A DNA stretch of 20,773 bases from Akkermansiaceae bacterium UBA7890 (GTDB lineage: Bacteria; Verrucomicrobiota; Verrucomicrobiia; Verrucomicrobiales; Akkermansiaceae). The notes under the pieces are model-generated. The model did no database searches, was not told where the DNA came from, and saw only the letters and a list, made by a program, of their open reading frames with translations. Positions 1 through 7,573 of the stretch are shown one piece after another; position 1 is the stretch's first letter, and each line of letters opens with the position of its first letter. Location of the stretch: contig DLRK01000126.1 of assembly GCA_002501065.1 (NCBI GenBank), positions 518 to 21,290 of the forward strand. The letters are read 5' to 3'. The translations under genes and the position numbers were made by a program.

Positions 1-204
1 TGTTCATGAGCTGAATTCGGTTGTCTGGACGAAGGGCATGGTGTGCATGCCCTGGTCAAGGAGGATGACCACTAGGAAGCGGACACGATTCCAGCATTTT
101 TCTTGGAATTTTTCACTCAGAAGAACACATGCCATGCCCCAATCGGGGAAAGGCTGCCCGGGTGGGAGTGCGGAGGGAGGGCGGTGGGAACGATTATTCG
201 TCGT
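1..204. other. Left-edge segment without a convincing gene
   Basis: I see no protein here with recognisable features. The longest candidate that reads plausibly is a 43-residue minus-strand frame, ATG at 135 and TGA at 6-4. It has a hydrophobic stretch (RFLVVILLDQ) but no Shine-Dalgarno sequence. The segment holds a perfect inverted repeat at 34-52 and a small CCCC-AATC-GGGG hairpin at 137-148. It could be the 3' flank of the minus-strand operon, or contain the end of a gene lying outside the window. Nothing decides between these. Confidence 0.4.
34..52. repeat. Perfect inverted repeat, 7-bp arms, 5-base loop
   Basis: The arms are GGGCATG (34-40) and CATGCCC (46-52), separated by GTGTG. The hairpin lies about 150 bases past the stop of the last gene of the minus-strand operon. 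No T-run follows on either strand, so a rho-independent terminator is not supported. It could be an operator-like palindrome or chance. Confidence 0.35.
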
Positions 205-546
205 TTACGCCCCCGGGTAGTGGAACTGGTCGAAAATCCCGGTTCTCCTGAGAAGCGGGTGCCAGCAACGGCTCAGCACCATGGAAGCGGCGGTAGGCAG
301 GGTAATGCAGAGAATGAGGAGGAAGGGTTCGCTCATCCAGTCGGCCTGCACGCCTCCTTCGGTTACCGCAAGCAGGAGAAAACCCGGGATGGTGGTGAGG
401 AGCAAGCCGGGAAGGTTGAGCAATATCCAGGGAACAGCCGCGGTCCACCACAGCGGGGAGTCATTGCTTTCCAGGATCAGGACCGCGATCGCGGTGATGG
501 TCCGCCAGAAATTGAGATTCAGGAGAAAGGGAGAGATCGGGGGCAT
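205..546 (-). CDS. Small hydrophobic membrane protein, unknown function
   Basis: This 113-residue protein has about three hydrophobic segments, near residues 13-27, 34-60 and 72-92. The last holds a run of aliphatic residues (FLLILCITLPTAASMVL). A short basic/aromatic tail (CWHPLLRRTGIF) follows and is probably cytoplasmic. I recognise no family. The ATG at 546 sits 34 bases after the stop of the exported oligopeptidase B gene, so it is probably the last gene of that three-gene operon. I prefer this frame over overlapping frames on both strands because only it gives a coherent membrane-protein pattern; the plus-strand frames are Arg/Gly-rich antisense translations. It could be an accessory of the peptidase or an unrelated membrane protein. 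Confidence 0.6.
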   Translation of the reverse strand: MPPISPFLLNLNFWRTITAIAVLILESNDSPLWWTAAVPWILLNLPGLLLTTIPGFLLLAVTEGGVQADWMSEPFLLILCITLPTAASMVLSRCWHPLLRRTGIFDQFHYPGA

Positions 547-580
547 GCAGGGAATGAGACCCCCCTTTCCCCCGGGGTAT

Positions 581-2683
581 TCATTTCAATCCGGCGAGAT
601 TGAGGAGGAAGGCGTGCTCGAGGGCGGTATCGCGGTAGCGATCGAAGCGGCCGGAGGCTCCCCCGTGCCCGGAGGTCATGTCCGTCTTGAGGAGGATTGG
701 ATTGCTGCCGGTTGAGCGGTGGCGGAGGCGGGCAGTCCACTTGGCCGGTTCCCAGTACTGGACCTGGGAGTCGTGCAGGCCGGCCAGGATGAGAAGGGCG
801 GGATAGTCCACCGTCGCGACGTTGTCGTAGGGTGAGTAGGAGAGCATGAAGCGGTAGGCCTCCTCGTCGGCAGGATTGCCCCACTCGTCATATTCGGAGG
901 TCGTGAGCGGGATGGAATCGTCGAGCATGGTGGTCACCACGTCGACGAAGGGGACATCGGCAATGAGTCCGCGAAAGAGGTCCGGGCGCATGTTGGCCAC
1001 TGCTCCGATCAGGAGTCCGCCCGCGCTGCCGCCGCTCGCAAAGAGTCGTCCGGGATCGGCGTATTTCTTTCTGGCAAGGTGTTCGGCACAGTCGATGAAG
1101 TCCGTAAAGGTGTTCTTTTTCTTCATGAGTTTGCCGTCTTCATACCAGTGACGTCCGTGCTCCTGGCCACCGCGGACATGGGCGATGGCGTAGACGAATC
1201 CGCGGTCGACCAGGCTCAGCATCGTAGTGCGAAAGCCGGCCGACATGCTGGATCCGTAGGAGCCGTAACCGTAGAGATAGAGCGGGGCTGATCCGTCTCG
1301 CTTCACACGCTTGTGATAAACAAGGGAGATGGGGATCTTCGTCCCGTCCCTGGCGGTGGCGTCGAGTCGCTCGGTGCGGTAGTTGTTCCGGTCAAATCCA
1401 CCCAGGACCTTCTCTTCCTTGAGGAGAGTCTTTCTCCTCGTGCTCATGTTGTAATCGAAGACGCGGTCGGGAGTCCTCATCGATTCGAAGTTGAAGCGGA
1501 GGATCCCGGTGTTCATTTCGGCATTTACGCCGAGCGATGCCAAGTAGGCCGGTTCGTCGAAGTCAATCTCGTGCCATTCCTCCTTTGCATCGCGGATGCG
1601 GATACGGGTGAGGGCATTGCGTCGTTCCACCACCACGAGATGATCCCGGAAGACTTCCACGCTGCTCAGGTAGACGTCTTTCCGGGCGGGGATGACTTCC
1701 TTCCAGTTCTCCTCGGCTGTCTTTTCCGCCGGGGTGGTCATGAGCCTGAAGTTGGGGGCTTCCTTGTTGGTGCGCACGAAGAACTGATCCCCCCGGTGGT
1801 CGATGCTGTACTCGAGATTGCGGCGGCGGGGACTGAAGACCCGCGGGTCCATCCCGGGCCGGTCGGCTTCGATGAGGAGGTATTCGTCCGAGAGCGTCTG
1901 GCTGCACCCGATGACGACGAAGCGCTCGGACTTGGTCTTGTAGAGGTAGCAGTGGAAGGTCTGGTCCTTCTCCTCGAAGACCAGCACATCGTCCCCCGCG
2001 GGCGTGCCGAGGGTGTGACGATAAACCTGGAAGGCGCGGAGAGTTTCCGGGTCGTGGCGCGTGTAGAAGATGGTCCTGTTGTCGTTGGCCCAGGCATGGT
2101 TGCCGGTGACTTTCTCGATCTTGTCGGGAAGGATCTCACCGGTTTCGAGGTTCTTGAACTGGATGTTGTAGATGCGACGACCGCGCGTGTCGGTGGAAAA
2201 CGCCACGATCTTCTCGTTGCTGCTTCGTTCGCCCGTGTGCAGGCTGAAGAACTTGTGTCCTCCGGCCATGGCCGGAACATCGAACATGATTTCTTCCCTG
2301 GTCGTGCCCAGCCGACGCCGGCAGCTCAGGGGATAGGAGTCGCCCTTGCGATAGCGGCGGTAGTATTCGTAGTTCTTTTCACGGTAGGGCACGGTGGAGT
2401 CGTCCTGCACGATGCGCCCCACGATCTCCTCGAAGAGGGTCTTCTGCAGCGGGTCGGTTTCCTTGAGGACGGCCCTGGTATAGGCATTCTCCGCTTCAAG
2501 GTAGGCGATCACCTCCGGGTTCTCCCGCTTCTTCAGCCAGTAGTAGGGATCGATGCGGGTGTGTCCGTGGGGAGCGACGATGCGGTGTGGAATACGCCTG
2601 GCATCCGGAGGCCTGAGGTCAGCCGACAATGTGGAGTTGAGGGTGAGCACGATTACTGCCGCAAACAAGCGGGGACGTTGCAT
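581..2683 (-). CDS. ptrB: Exported oligopeptidase B (S9 family serine peptidase)
   Basis: This 700-residue enzyme belongs to the prolyl oligopeptidase family, which cleaves short peptides; the oligopeptidase B branch cuts after Lys/Arg. The N-terminal half (about residues 35-425) is the beta-propeller with the usual opening motif DPYYWL. The C-terminal half is the alpha/beta hydrolase. The triad is complete: Ser553 in GGSAGG, Asp638 in GLHDSQV and His673 in SGHGG. Ser-Asp and Asp-His spacings of 85 and 35 match known oligopeptidase B. The block TMLDDSIPLTTSEYDEWGNP is typical of this branch rather than true prolyl oligopeptidase. Residues 1-21 (MQRPRLFAAVIVLTLNSTLSA) form a Sec signal peptide, whereas the E. 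coli enzyme is cytosolic, so this one likely acts in the periplasm or outside. The ATG at 2683 is chosen because it gives this signal. It lies 29 bases after the LamG gene and 34 before the small membrane gene. Confidence 0.95.
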   Translation of the reverse strand: MQRPRLFAAVIVLTLNSTLSADLRPPDARRIPHRIVAPHGHTRIDPYYWLKKRENPEVIAYLEAENAYTRAVLKETDPLQKTLFEEIVGRIVQDDSTVPYREKNYEYYRRYRKGDSYPLSCRRRLGTTREEIMFDVPAMAGGHKFFSLHTGERSSNEKIVAFSTDTRGRRIYNIQFKNLETGEILPDKIEKVTGNHAWANDNRTIFYTRHDPETLRAFQVYRHTLGTPAGDDVLVFEEKDQTFHCYLYKTKSERFVVIGCSQTLSDEYLLIEADRPGMDPRVFSPRRRNLEYSIDHRGDQFFVRTNKEAPNFRLMTTPAEKTAEENWKEVIPARKDVYLSSVEVFRDHLVVVERRNALTRIRIRDAKEEWHEIDFDEPAYLASLGVNAEMNTGILRFNFESMRTPDRVFDYNMSTRRKTLLKEEKVLGGFDRNNYRTERLDATARDGTKIPISLVYHKRVKRDGSAPLYLYGYGSYGSSMSAGFRTTMLSLVDRGFVYAIAHVRGGQEHGRHWYEDGKLMKKKNTFTDFIDCAEHLARKKYADPGRLFASGGSAGGLLIGAVANMRPDLFRGLIADVPFVDVVTTMLDDSIPLTTSEYDEWGNPADEEAYRFMLSYSPYDNVATVDYPALLILAGLHDSQVQYWEPAKWTARLRHRSTGSNPILLKTDMTSGHGGASGRFDRYRDTALEHAFLLNLAGLK

Positions 2684-2712
2684 GACGGAACGGTAGGGGA
2701 GCGGATGGAAAG

Positions 2713-3579
2713 TTACAATCCGTAGCTCTCCTTGAGAAAGGCGAACATCGTGGCGAGTTGCTCCTCTCCGAGGGCGCCTTCGTAGATGAGAAGGCGGGCG
2801 ATCTCTCCGTCGAAGGATTCGTGTCCCGGATGCTGGATGGCATCGCGTTCCTGTCCCACCGCGAGGCGGGACGGGTTGGCCCCGGGGTTGACCGGGAAGG
2901 GGCCGCTGCCGACGGCCCTGGGGGTGTTCACGAAGAGTTCGATAGTCTGCCTGCCGGTCCCGGCCGCCATTCGACTGGCAACCAGGTAGTAGCGCCCGGT
3001 CTCAAGTTTCAGGCCGGGGATGAGGGGGTTGTTCTGGTCGAAACGCCCGAAGGTGATTCCGTTGCGCCCCCCGGTCCAGAGGGTGTTGTCGTCCTTCAGG
3101 TTGGCCCAGAGGCCTTCGTATTTGTGGCCGTTGCGCAGGTTGCCGAAGAAGGAATTGACGTCCTTGACCCCAACCCGCTGAGGGTAGACGGAAAGAACGC
3201 AGAACCAGGTGAATCCTCTGCCGGTGGTGAGGCCATCGAAGGCGTCCTCGTCCATGTTCACCAGTTCCCCCTGGCGAAAGACGAGCGCGCTGTGCCCCTT
3301 CAGGGCCTTGACCTTCTCCTTCAGGACGGGACGGCCCGAGCCCGCGATTTTTCGTCCCTGGTCGCGCTTGACGAAATCGAGGGCGCCGGCGGGAGCCCCG
3401 GGTGCCTGGTTGACCCACTTCGAAACGTGGTTGCCGTTCTCCCGGGTGACGTCCCGGTCGGCGTCGAGATCAAGCAGGAGACCGGTGACAAGGGGCAGGG
3501 GCGCAGTGTCTCCGGCGGCGGAAACCGCGGCCAAGCCGAGCAGGCAGGCGGGGAGGAGGGCCGTCAGGGGAAATGTCAT
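2713..3579 (-). CDS. Secreted LamG-like (concanavalin A-like) protein
   Basis: This 288-residue protein starts with a clear signal peptide of about 22 residues (MTFPLTALLPACLLGLAAVS), so it is exported. The rest reads as a single concanavalin A-like/LamG beta-sandwich of the kind abundant in planctomycetes and verrucomicrobia. It opens with a 'LLLDLDADRDV...WVNQAPG' segment and ends with FDGEIARLLIYEGAL and a terminal YGL, the usual C-terminus of these modules. Such domains often bind carbohydrate or mediate surface contacts; no catalytic motif is visible. It is the first gene of a minus-strand operon with oligopeptidase B and a small membrane protein. The start is an ATG with no obvious Shine-Dalgarno, facing the divergent plus-strand operon. 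Confidence 0.85.
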   Translation of the reverse strand: MTFPLTALLPACLLGLAAVSAAGDTAPLPLVTGLLLDLDADRDVTRENGNHVSKWVNQAPGAPAGALDFVKRDQGRKIAGSGRPVLKEKVKALKGHSALVFRQGELVNMDEDAFDGLTTGRGFTWFCVLSVYPQRVGVKDVNSFFGNLRNGHKYEGLWANLKDDNTLWTGGRNGITFGRFDQNNPLIPGLKLETGRYYLVASRMAAGTGRQTIELFVNTPRAVGSGPFPVNPGANPSRLAVGQERDAIQHPGHESFDGEIARLLIYEGALGEEQLATMFAFLKESYGL

Positions 3580-3660
3580 ACGATCATTTACAGTGTGGAC
3601 TTGTTACGACACGGGCAAGCCGCTATTTGCTCGCGAGAGAACCTATACGATTTTCGCATT
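3580..3660. promoter_or_regulatory. Divergent intergenic promoter region
   Basis: These 81 bases separate two divergently oriented starts, the LamG-like gene on minus and the TIM-barrel gene on plus, so promoters for both must lie here or just inside the genes. A plus-strand TATACG at 3644-3649 resembles a -10 box but lacks a well-spaced -35. TTGTTA at 3601-3606 is a possible -35 with a poor partner. An 8-bp palindrome, CTCGCGAG, lies at 3630-3637 and could be part of an operator. The individual boxes are guesses; only the divergent layout is firm. Confidence 0.45.
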
Positions 3661-4527
3661 ATGCCAAATCCTTGGACCGGAAAAGGGAATCCCTACACGC
3701 GGGAGGAAGTGATCGAACGGTTGCAGGACAGCCTGGGCCGCGGAGAACCCATCATCGTGGCAGGAGCCGGCACGGGAATCAGTGCCAAGTTCATTGAGAA
3801 GGGTGGGGCCGATCTCATCATCATCTATAATTCCGGGCGTTTCCGCATGGCGGGACACGGTTCCTCCGCGGGCCTCATGGCCTACGGCGACGCCAATGCG
3901 GTGGCGATGGAAATCGGGGAGTTTGAAGTCCTTCCCGTGGTGGAGGAGATCCCGGTCATCTGCGGAGTGCACGGGAGTGATCCCCGTCGGCGCATGTGGC
4001 ACTTTCTGGGGCAGGTCAGGGACATGGGCTTCAGTGGAGTGAACAATTTTCCCACCCACTCCATCGTGGATGGCAAGTTCCGGCAGATTCTGGAGGAGAC
4101 CGGCATGAGCGTCCGGAAGGAGATAGAGATGATCGGACTGGCACGCCGCATGGACCTCTTCTCCATCGTCTACGTCGATTCACAGGAGGAGGCCCGGGAG
4201 ATGGCGGAGGTGGGCGCTGATGCCATCATCGCCCACGTGGGAACCACCATCGGGGGATCGATCGGGGTGGTGGAAGCCACCATGACGATCGAGGAGGCAG
4301 CGGTCCGCACGCAGGAGATCATCGAGGCCGGGAAGTCCGTCCGCGACGATGTGATCTACCTCAGCCACGGGGGGCCCATTTCGACTCCGGAGGATGCGGC
4401 CTACATCAATGAACACACCGATGCGGTGGGTTTCGTGGGAGCTTCCAGCCTGGAGCGCATGGCGGTGGAGGAGTCCCTCACCAACCTCACGCGCGAGTTC
4501 AAGTCCATCCCGGTCAGGCGGAAGTAA
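3661..4527 (+). CDS. TIM-barrel 'phosphoenolpyruvate hydrolase family' protein (Tm-1 C-terminal-like)
   Basis: This 288-residue protein matches the TIM-barrel signal-transduction/PEP hydrolase family, equivalent to the C-terminal domain of plant Tm-1. Visible family features are IIVAGAGTGISAKFIEKGGAD near residue 31, IIYNSGRFRMAGHGSSAG at 54-71, GVHGSDP at 102-108, GVNNFPTHSIVDG at 126-138, and HVGTTIGGSIGV at 192-203. The Gly-rich loops suggest phosphate or nucleotide-like ligand binding. The physiological substrate is unsettled, and the 'PEP hydrolase' name is a database label rather than a secure activity. The frame stays open upstream, but the ATG at 3661 is chosen because family similarity starts there and the upstream part is antisense to the LamG gene. 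It is followed after 2 bases by its UPF0261 partner, with AGGCGGAAG near the junction as a plausible ribosome site. The protein is cytoplasmic, with no signal. Confidence 0.9.
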   Translation: MPNPWTGKGNPYTREEVIERLQDSLGRGEPIIVAGAGTGISAKFIEKGGADLIIIYNSGRFRMAGHGSSAGLMAYGDANAVAMEIGEFEVLPVVEEIPVICGVHGSDPRRRMWHFLGQVRDMGFSGVNNFPTHSIVDGKFRQILEETGMSVRKEIEMIGLARRMDLFSIVYVDSQEEAREMAEVGADAIIAHVGTTIGGSIGVVEATMTIEEAAVRTQEIIEAGKSVRDDVIYLSHGGPISTPEDAAYINEHTDAVGFVGASSLERMAVEESLTNLTREFKSIPVRRK

Positions 4528-4529
4528 CG

Positions 4530-5774
4530 ATGTCCACCATCGCGGTTCTAGGCACCCTCGACTCGAAGGGGACAGAGCATGCCTTTGTGGCGGAGCAGAT
4601 TCGTGCCCGCGGACACGATGTGATCCTCATTGACGTAGGCACCGGCGGTGAACCTGAAGTGAGCCCGGAGATCACCCGTTTTGAAGTGGCGGATGCCGGG
4701 GGCATCGATCTGCAGTCGATCCTCGACCGGCGGGACCGGGGTGAATGCGTGGCCGCAATGGCACAGGCGGTGCCCGTGCTCATGGCTCAACTGGTGGAGC
4801 AGGGCAGGATCGAGGGAGTGATTTCGCTGGGGGGGGGAGGCGGCACGGCCATCGCCACCGCGGGTATGCGGGTTCTCCCGCTGGGCTTCCCCAAGCTCAT
4901 GGTCTCCACTCTGGCCAGCGGGCACACCGCTCCCTATGTGGGCACCCGGGACATCGTCATGATGCCCAGTATCGTGGATGTCTCCGGATTGAACCAGGTT
5001 TCGCGCACCATCTTCACGCGGGCGGCGGGAGCCATCTGCGGAATGGTGGACAGCGAGGTGGATGTCAGTGACTCCAGGCCGATCGTGGTGGCCAGCATGT
5101 TCGGCAATACCACCGATCTCGTTTCAATGGCGCGTGAGCGGTTGGAGGACGCGGGCTACGAAGTTCTGGTTTTCCACGCCACCGGGACAGGCGGCAGGAC
5201 CATGGAGACCCTCATCGAGAGCGGGATAGTGGTTGGAGTGCTGGACGTGACTACCACCGAGTGGGCGGACGAACTGGTGGGCGGCGTACTGGGGGCTGGT
5301 CCCGATCGCCTTGATGCCATGACGCGGGCGAAGGTGCCCGCGGTCATCGCACCCGGGTGTCTCGACATGGTGAATTTCGGTGAACGTGACACGGTGCCGG
5401 CAGAATTTGAGGATCGCGCTATCTACCAGCACAACCCGCAGGTGACCCTGGTGCGCACCAGTGCGGAAGAGTGCGCTGAACTCGGAAGGATCCTGGCGCG
5501 GAAAGCCAACGCCAACGAGGCGCCCACCGCGATTCTCATTCCTGCCAGGGCGATCAGTGTCATAAGCGCGGAGGGGCAGGTCTTCCATGATCCCTCTGCC
5601 GACGCGGCGCTTTTCGGCGCGATCCGGGAAGAAGCCGAGGTGGAGGTGCAGGAGCTGGCGGTTGAGATCAACAGTGAGGAATTCGCCAGGACCTGTGCGG
5701 AGAAACTGCTCGAGCTGATGGGCGGGGAAGATTCGCCCTCCCTGGCCCAGGGTGCTGGCACCAGCGGACAGTAG
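4530..5774 (+). CDS. UPF0261 / Tm-1-like ATP-binding domain protein
   Basis: This 414-residue protein is a UPF0261 member, homologous to the N-terminal ATP-binding half of tomato Tm-1. It opens with the family signature LGTLDSKGTEHAF (7-19) and has ILIDVGTGGEP at 32-42. A Gly-rich loop, ISLGGGGGTAIAT (98-110), corresponds to the nucleotide-binding GGSGGT-type motif. STLASGHTAPYVGTRDI (126-142), MMPSIVDVSGLN and a late PGCLDMVNFG are also conserved. Its length is typical for the stand-alone bacterial form. It starts two bases after the TIM-barrel gene, so the two are surely co-translated and probably interact, as the fused eukaryotic form implies. The substrate in bacteria is unknown. The last 20 or so residues (GGEDSPSLAQGAGTSGQ) are a low-complexity tail. 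It ends 44 bases before the convergent stop of the TPR gene, and I see no strong hairpin in that gap. Confidence 0.92.
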   Translation: MSTIAVLGTLDSKGTEHAFVAEQIRARGHDVILIDVGTGGEPEVSPEITRFEVADAGGIDLQSILDRRDRGECVAAMAQAVPVLMAQLVEQGRIEGVISLGGGGGTAIATAGMRVLPLGFPKLMVSTLASGHTAPYVGTRDIVMMPSIVDVSGLNQVSRTIFTRAAGAICGMVDSEVDVSDSRPIVVASMFGNTTDLVSMARERLEDAGYEVLVFHATGTGGRTMETLIESGIVVGVLDVTTTEWADELVGGVLGAGPDRLDAMTRAKVPAVIAPGCLDMVNFGERDTVPAEFEDRAIYQHNPQVTLVRTSAEECAELGRILARKANANEAPTAILIPARAISVISAEGQVFHDPSADAALFGAIREEAEVEVQELAVEINSEEFARTCAEKLLELMGGEDSPSLAQGAGTSGQ

Positions 5775-5818
5775 AGCAACATTCCCGCTCTCGGGATCCC
5801 CGGACCACTCCTCCGTCG

Positions 5819-7573
5819 TTACTCATCTTCCGCTCCGCCCAGGGTCACGTTGATGTTGTATTTGTTCTGGAGGTGGGCATGGGCCCGGGCGGCCTGCTTG
5901 CTTTTCGGGTAGCGCCTGCAGGTGAGCTGGAAGGTGCGGATGGCATTCCTGGGTCCCTTGGCCTCCTCGTAGGTGTAGGCGGTCTCAAGGGTCGCCCTGG
6001 GAGCTGCGGCATCGTTGACAAGGCATTGTCTGTAGAGGGCGATAGCTTCCTTGTGCTCTCCGATCCTGCGGTGGCAGGTCGCCATGGCGAAGTGGGTCCT
6101 GGGGAAATCGTCGATCTGGCGGTACATTCCGATGGCCTTCTTCCACTCTGACATGCTTTCGTAGCAGCCACCGATGGACCACTGGTAGCCCGCAGCGTTC
6201 TCGCCGTTGAGATCGATCACCTTGATGAACACGGCGATGGCCTCGTTGAACTTGCTCATCCCCTGGTAAATCTGGGCGATCGTCTCCAGGTAGCCGACCT
6301 CGTTGTCGCTGTTGAGGCCGATCAGCTGGTGAAACACCTTGATGGCCTCGGCGGGCTGTTTCACGGATTGGAGCATGGCGGCCAGAGCCTCGAGTCCCGC
6401 CACCCTGTCCCCGTACTCCTCGTAAAGCCGCCTGGCGTTCTTGATGTTCTCCCGGCTCACGTGCCACTGGGCCATGCGTCCACGGAGATCGTCATCCCGT
6501 CCAAATTTTTCCTCCACTTCCTCGTAGATGGTCCAGATTTTGGTGGGGCGTCCCAGCATGCCGTGCAGACCGGCGATACGGTAGAGGTGACTCCTGGCAT
6601 TCTGGAAATCTTCAATGGAGTCGCGGCGGACCTGGGCGATGAGCTGGTCGCCCAGCTTGAGGGCGGCCCGCCTGGTCTTGTCCTCCTTGAGGAGGTGGTT
6701 CATGGTCTTGACGGTCATGTCGAAGACCACCTGGATGAGTTTCTCGTCCTTGTAGCTGGTGGCCAGCGCCTTCCTGCCGGCGGTGAAGTCCTGGGCGAAG
6801 AAATGCATGGTGGCGAGTTCCTGGCAGGCCTGGACACAGGCGCTGGTGCTCCACTCCGTGCGTTTCATCACGTAGGTCAGGCCCTTCAGGACCTCAAGGA
6901 TTCCGTCGTCATCCTGGTGCAGGCGCGCGTAATGAAGGAGGTCGAGCCAGGAGCGCAGAGAGAGCGGAGTATCCGGGTATTCCTTGAGGACGAATTGGAA
7001 TGCCGCTTTCGCTTTTCTGACTTCTCCCATCTTCCGGTAGGCATCGCCGATGCAGTAAGCCGCCACGTTGGCGGAATGTGATTCGGGCCAGTAGTCGATG
7101 ACGGACTGGAACCCTTCCCGCAGGGCGGTCTTGACCTTCTTGAGATGGACCTGGGTGTGGCTCCACATGAGTTGGGCGTAGGGAGCGCCGGGGCTCTTCT
7201 CGTAGAGGGTGAGAAACTTTTCATACTCCGCCAGGGCGATCTTGTAGTTTTTGCCGGTGTAGTGCTTTTCGGCGATCTTGAGCTGGTAGCGTTCAACCTC
7301 CCGCATTTTTTCGAAGACGGGGAGGGGGATCTGCTCGAGGTCCGAGAGCGCATTGGCGGAGAGGGGGAAGAAGGCGAGCAAGAGCCCTGCCAACGGTGCA
7401 AGGGTGGAGCCACGATTCCGGGCCGGAGGGCGGGAGACCGGGGCAGGGAACCAGCCCCGGAGGGGAGGGCGGAGTTGACCCGGCCTGCGCTTCCTTGTGG
7501 GACGGGGGGCGCCCCCGTCCCTGCTTTCCGGCTCCCTTCCGGAGCTCAGTCTTCCTTTGTTGCCTCGAGCCAT
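5819..7573 (-). CDS. TPR repeat protein, last gene of the ExbB/ExbD cluster
   Basis: The open frame from ATG 7573 gives 584 residues. From about residue 90 to the end it is a chain of tetratricopeptide-like helices (for example KNYKIALAEYEKFLTLYEK, FNEAIAVFIKVIDLNG, EWKKAIGMYRQID), a protein-interaction solenoid. A hydrophobic segment at 59-75 (APLAGLLLAFFPLSANA) ends in a signal-peptidase-like ANA site, so the protein is exported or membrane-anchored. The start is uncertain. Residues 1-55 are Arg/Pro/Gly-rich, overlap the preceding gene by 28 bp and cover two strong inverted repeats, so this part looks like translated intergenic DNA. A TTG at 7393 (codon 61) would begin inside the signal but leaves no basic n-region. 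The alternative is a signal anchor with a long basic N-tail. Context suggests a periplasmic partner of the ExbB/D machine. Confidence 0.85.
   Translation of the reverse strand: MARGNKGRLSSGREPESRDGGAPRPTRKRRPGQLRPPLRGWFPAPVSRPPARNRGSTLAPLAGLLLAFFPLSANALSDLEQIPLPVFEKMREVERYQLKIAEKHYTGKNYKIALAEYEKFLTLYEKSPGAPYAQLMWSHTQVHLKKVKTALREGFQSVIDYWPESHSANVAAYCIGDAYRKMGEVRKAKAAFQFVLKEYPDTPLSLRSWLDLLHYARLHQDDDGILEVLKGLTYVMKRTEWSTSACVQACQELATMHFFAQDFTAGRKALATSYKDEKLIQVVFDMTVKTMNHLLKEDKTRRAALKLGDQLIAQVRRDSIEDFQNARSHLYRIAGLHGMLGRPTKIWTIYEEVEEKFGRDDDLRGRMAQWHVSRENIKNARRLYEEYGDRVAGLEALAAMLQSVKQPAEAIKVFHQLIGLNSDNEVGYLETIAQIYQGMSKFNEAIAVFIKVIDLNGENAAGYQWSIGGCYESMSEWKKAIGMYRQIDDFPRTHFAMATCHRRIGEHKEAIALYRQCLVNDAAAPRATLETAYTYEEAKGPRNAIRTFQLTCRRYPKSKQAARAHAHLQNKYNINVTLGGAEDE
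7438..7460. repeat. Inverted repeat, 7-bp GC-rich arms
   Basis: The arms CCGGGGC (7438-7444) and GCCCCGG (7454-7460) flank a 9-base loop. It sits in the doubtful N-terminal coding part of the TPR gene, between the DUF4159 stop and the exported part of the TPR protein. With the second palindrome it suggests that this stretch is an intergenic structured region. It may affect message stability or translation of the last gene. Confidence 0.45.
7500..7520. repeat. REP-like palindrome, 9-bp GC-rich arms
   Basis: GGACGGGGG (7500-7508) pairs perfectly with CCCCCGTCC (7512-7520) around a 3-base loop. It lies 26 bases past the DUF4159 stop. From general familiarity, short GGACGGGGGCGCCCCCGTCC-like palindromes recur between genes in some verrucomicrobial and planctomycete genomes, but this window contains only one copy, so I cannot show it is dispersed. 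No T-run follows, so it is not a classical terminator. Confidence 0.5.

Noticed and set aside
4..135. 43-residue minus-strand frame with a hydrophobic stretch
   Set aside because: It is too short, has no ribosome site and cannot be tied to a family. It is mentioned under the left-edge segment but not called as a gene.
103..603. Plus-strand frame of 166 codons at the left edge
   Set aside because: Its product is Gly/Arg/Glu-rich without structure and antisense to a coherent membrane protein at 205-546.
1313..2725. Plus-strand open frame of 470 codons
   Set aside because: It is antisense to oligopeptidase B, whose catalytic motifs are unmistakable.
2758..3660. Upstream extension of the TIM-barrel gene to 2758
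   Set aside because: The added 301 residues are antisense to the LamG-like gene, which has a clear signal peptide; family similarity starts at the ATG at 3661.
5775..5818. Bidirectional terminator between the convergent stops
   Set aside because: The 44 bases contain only a weak imperfect palindrome (CGGGATCCCCG) and no T-run, so a terminator is expected from layout but not supported by sequence.
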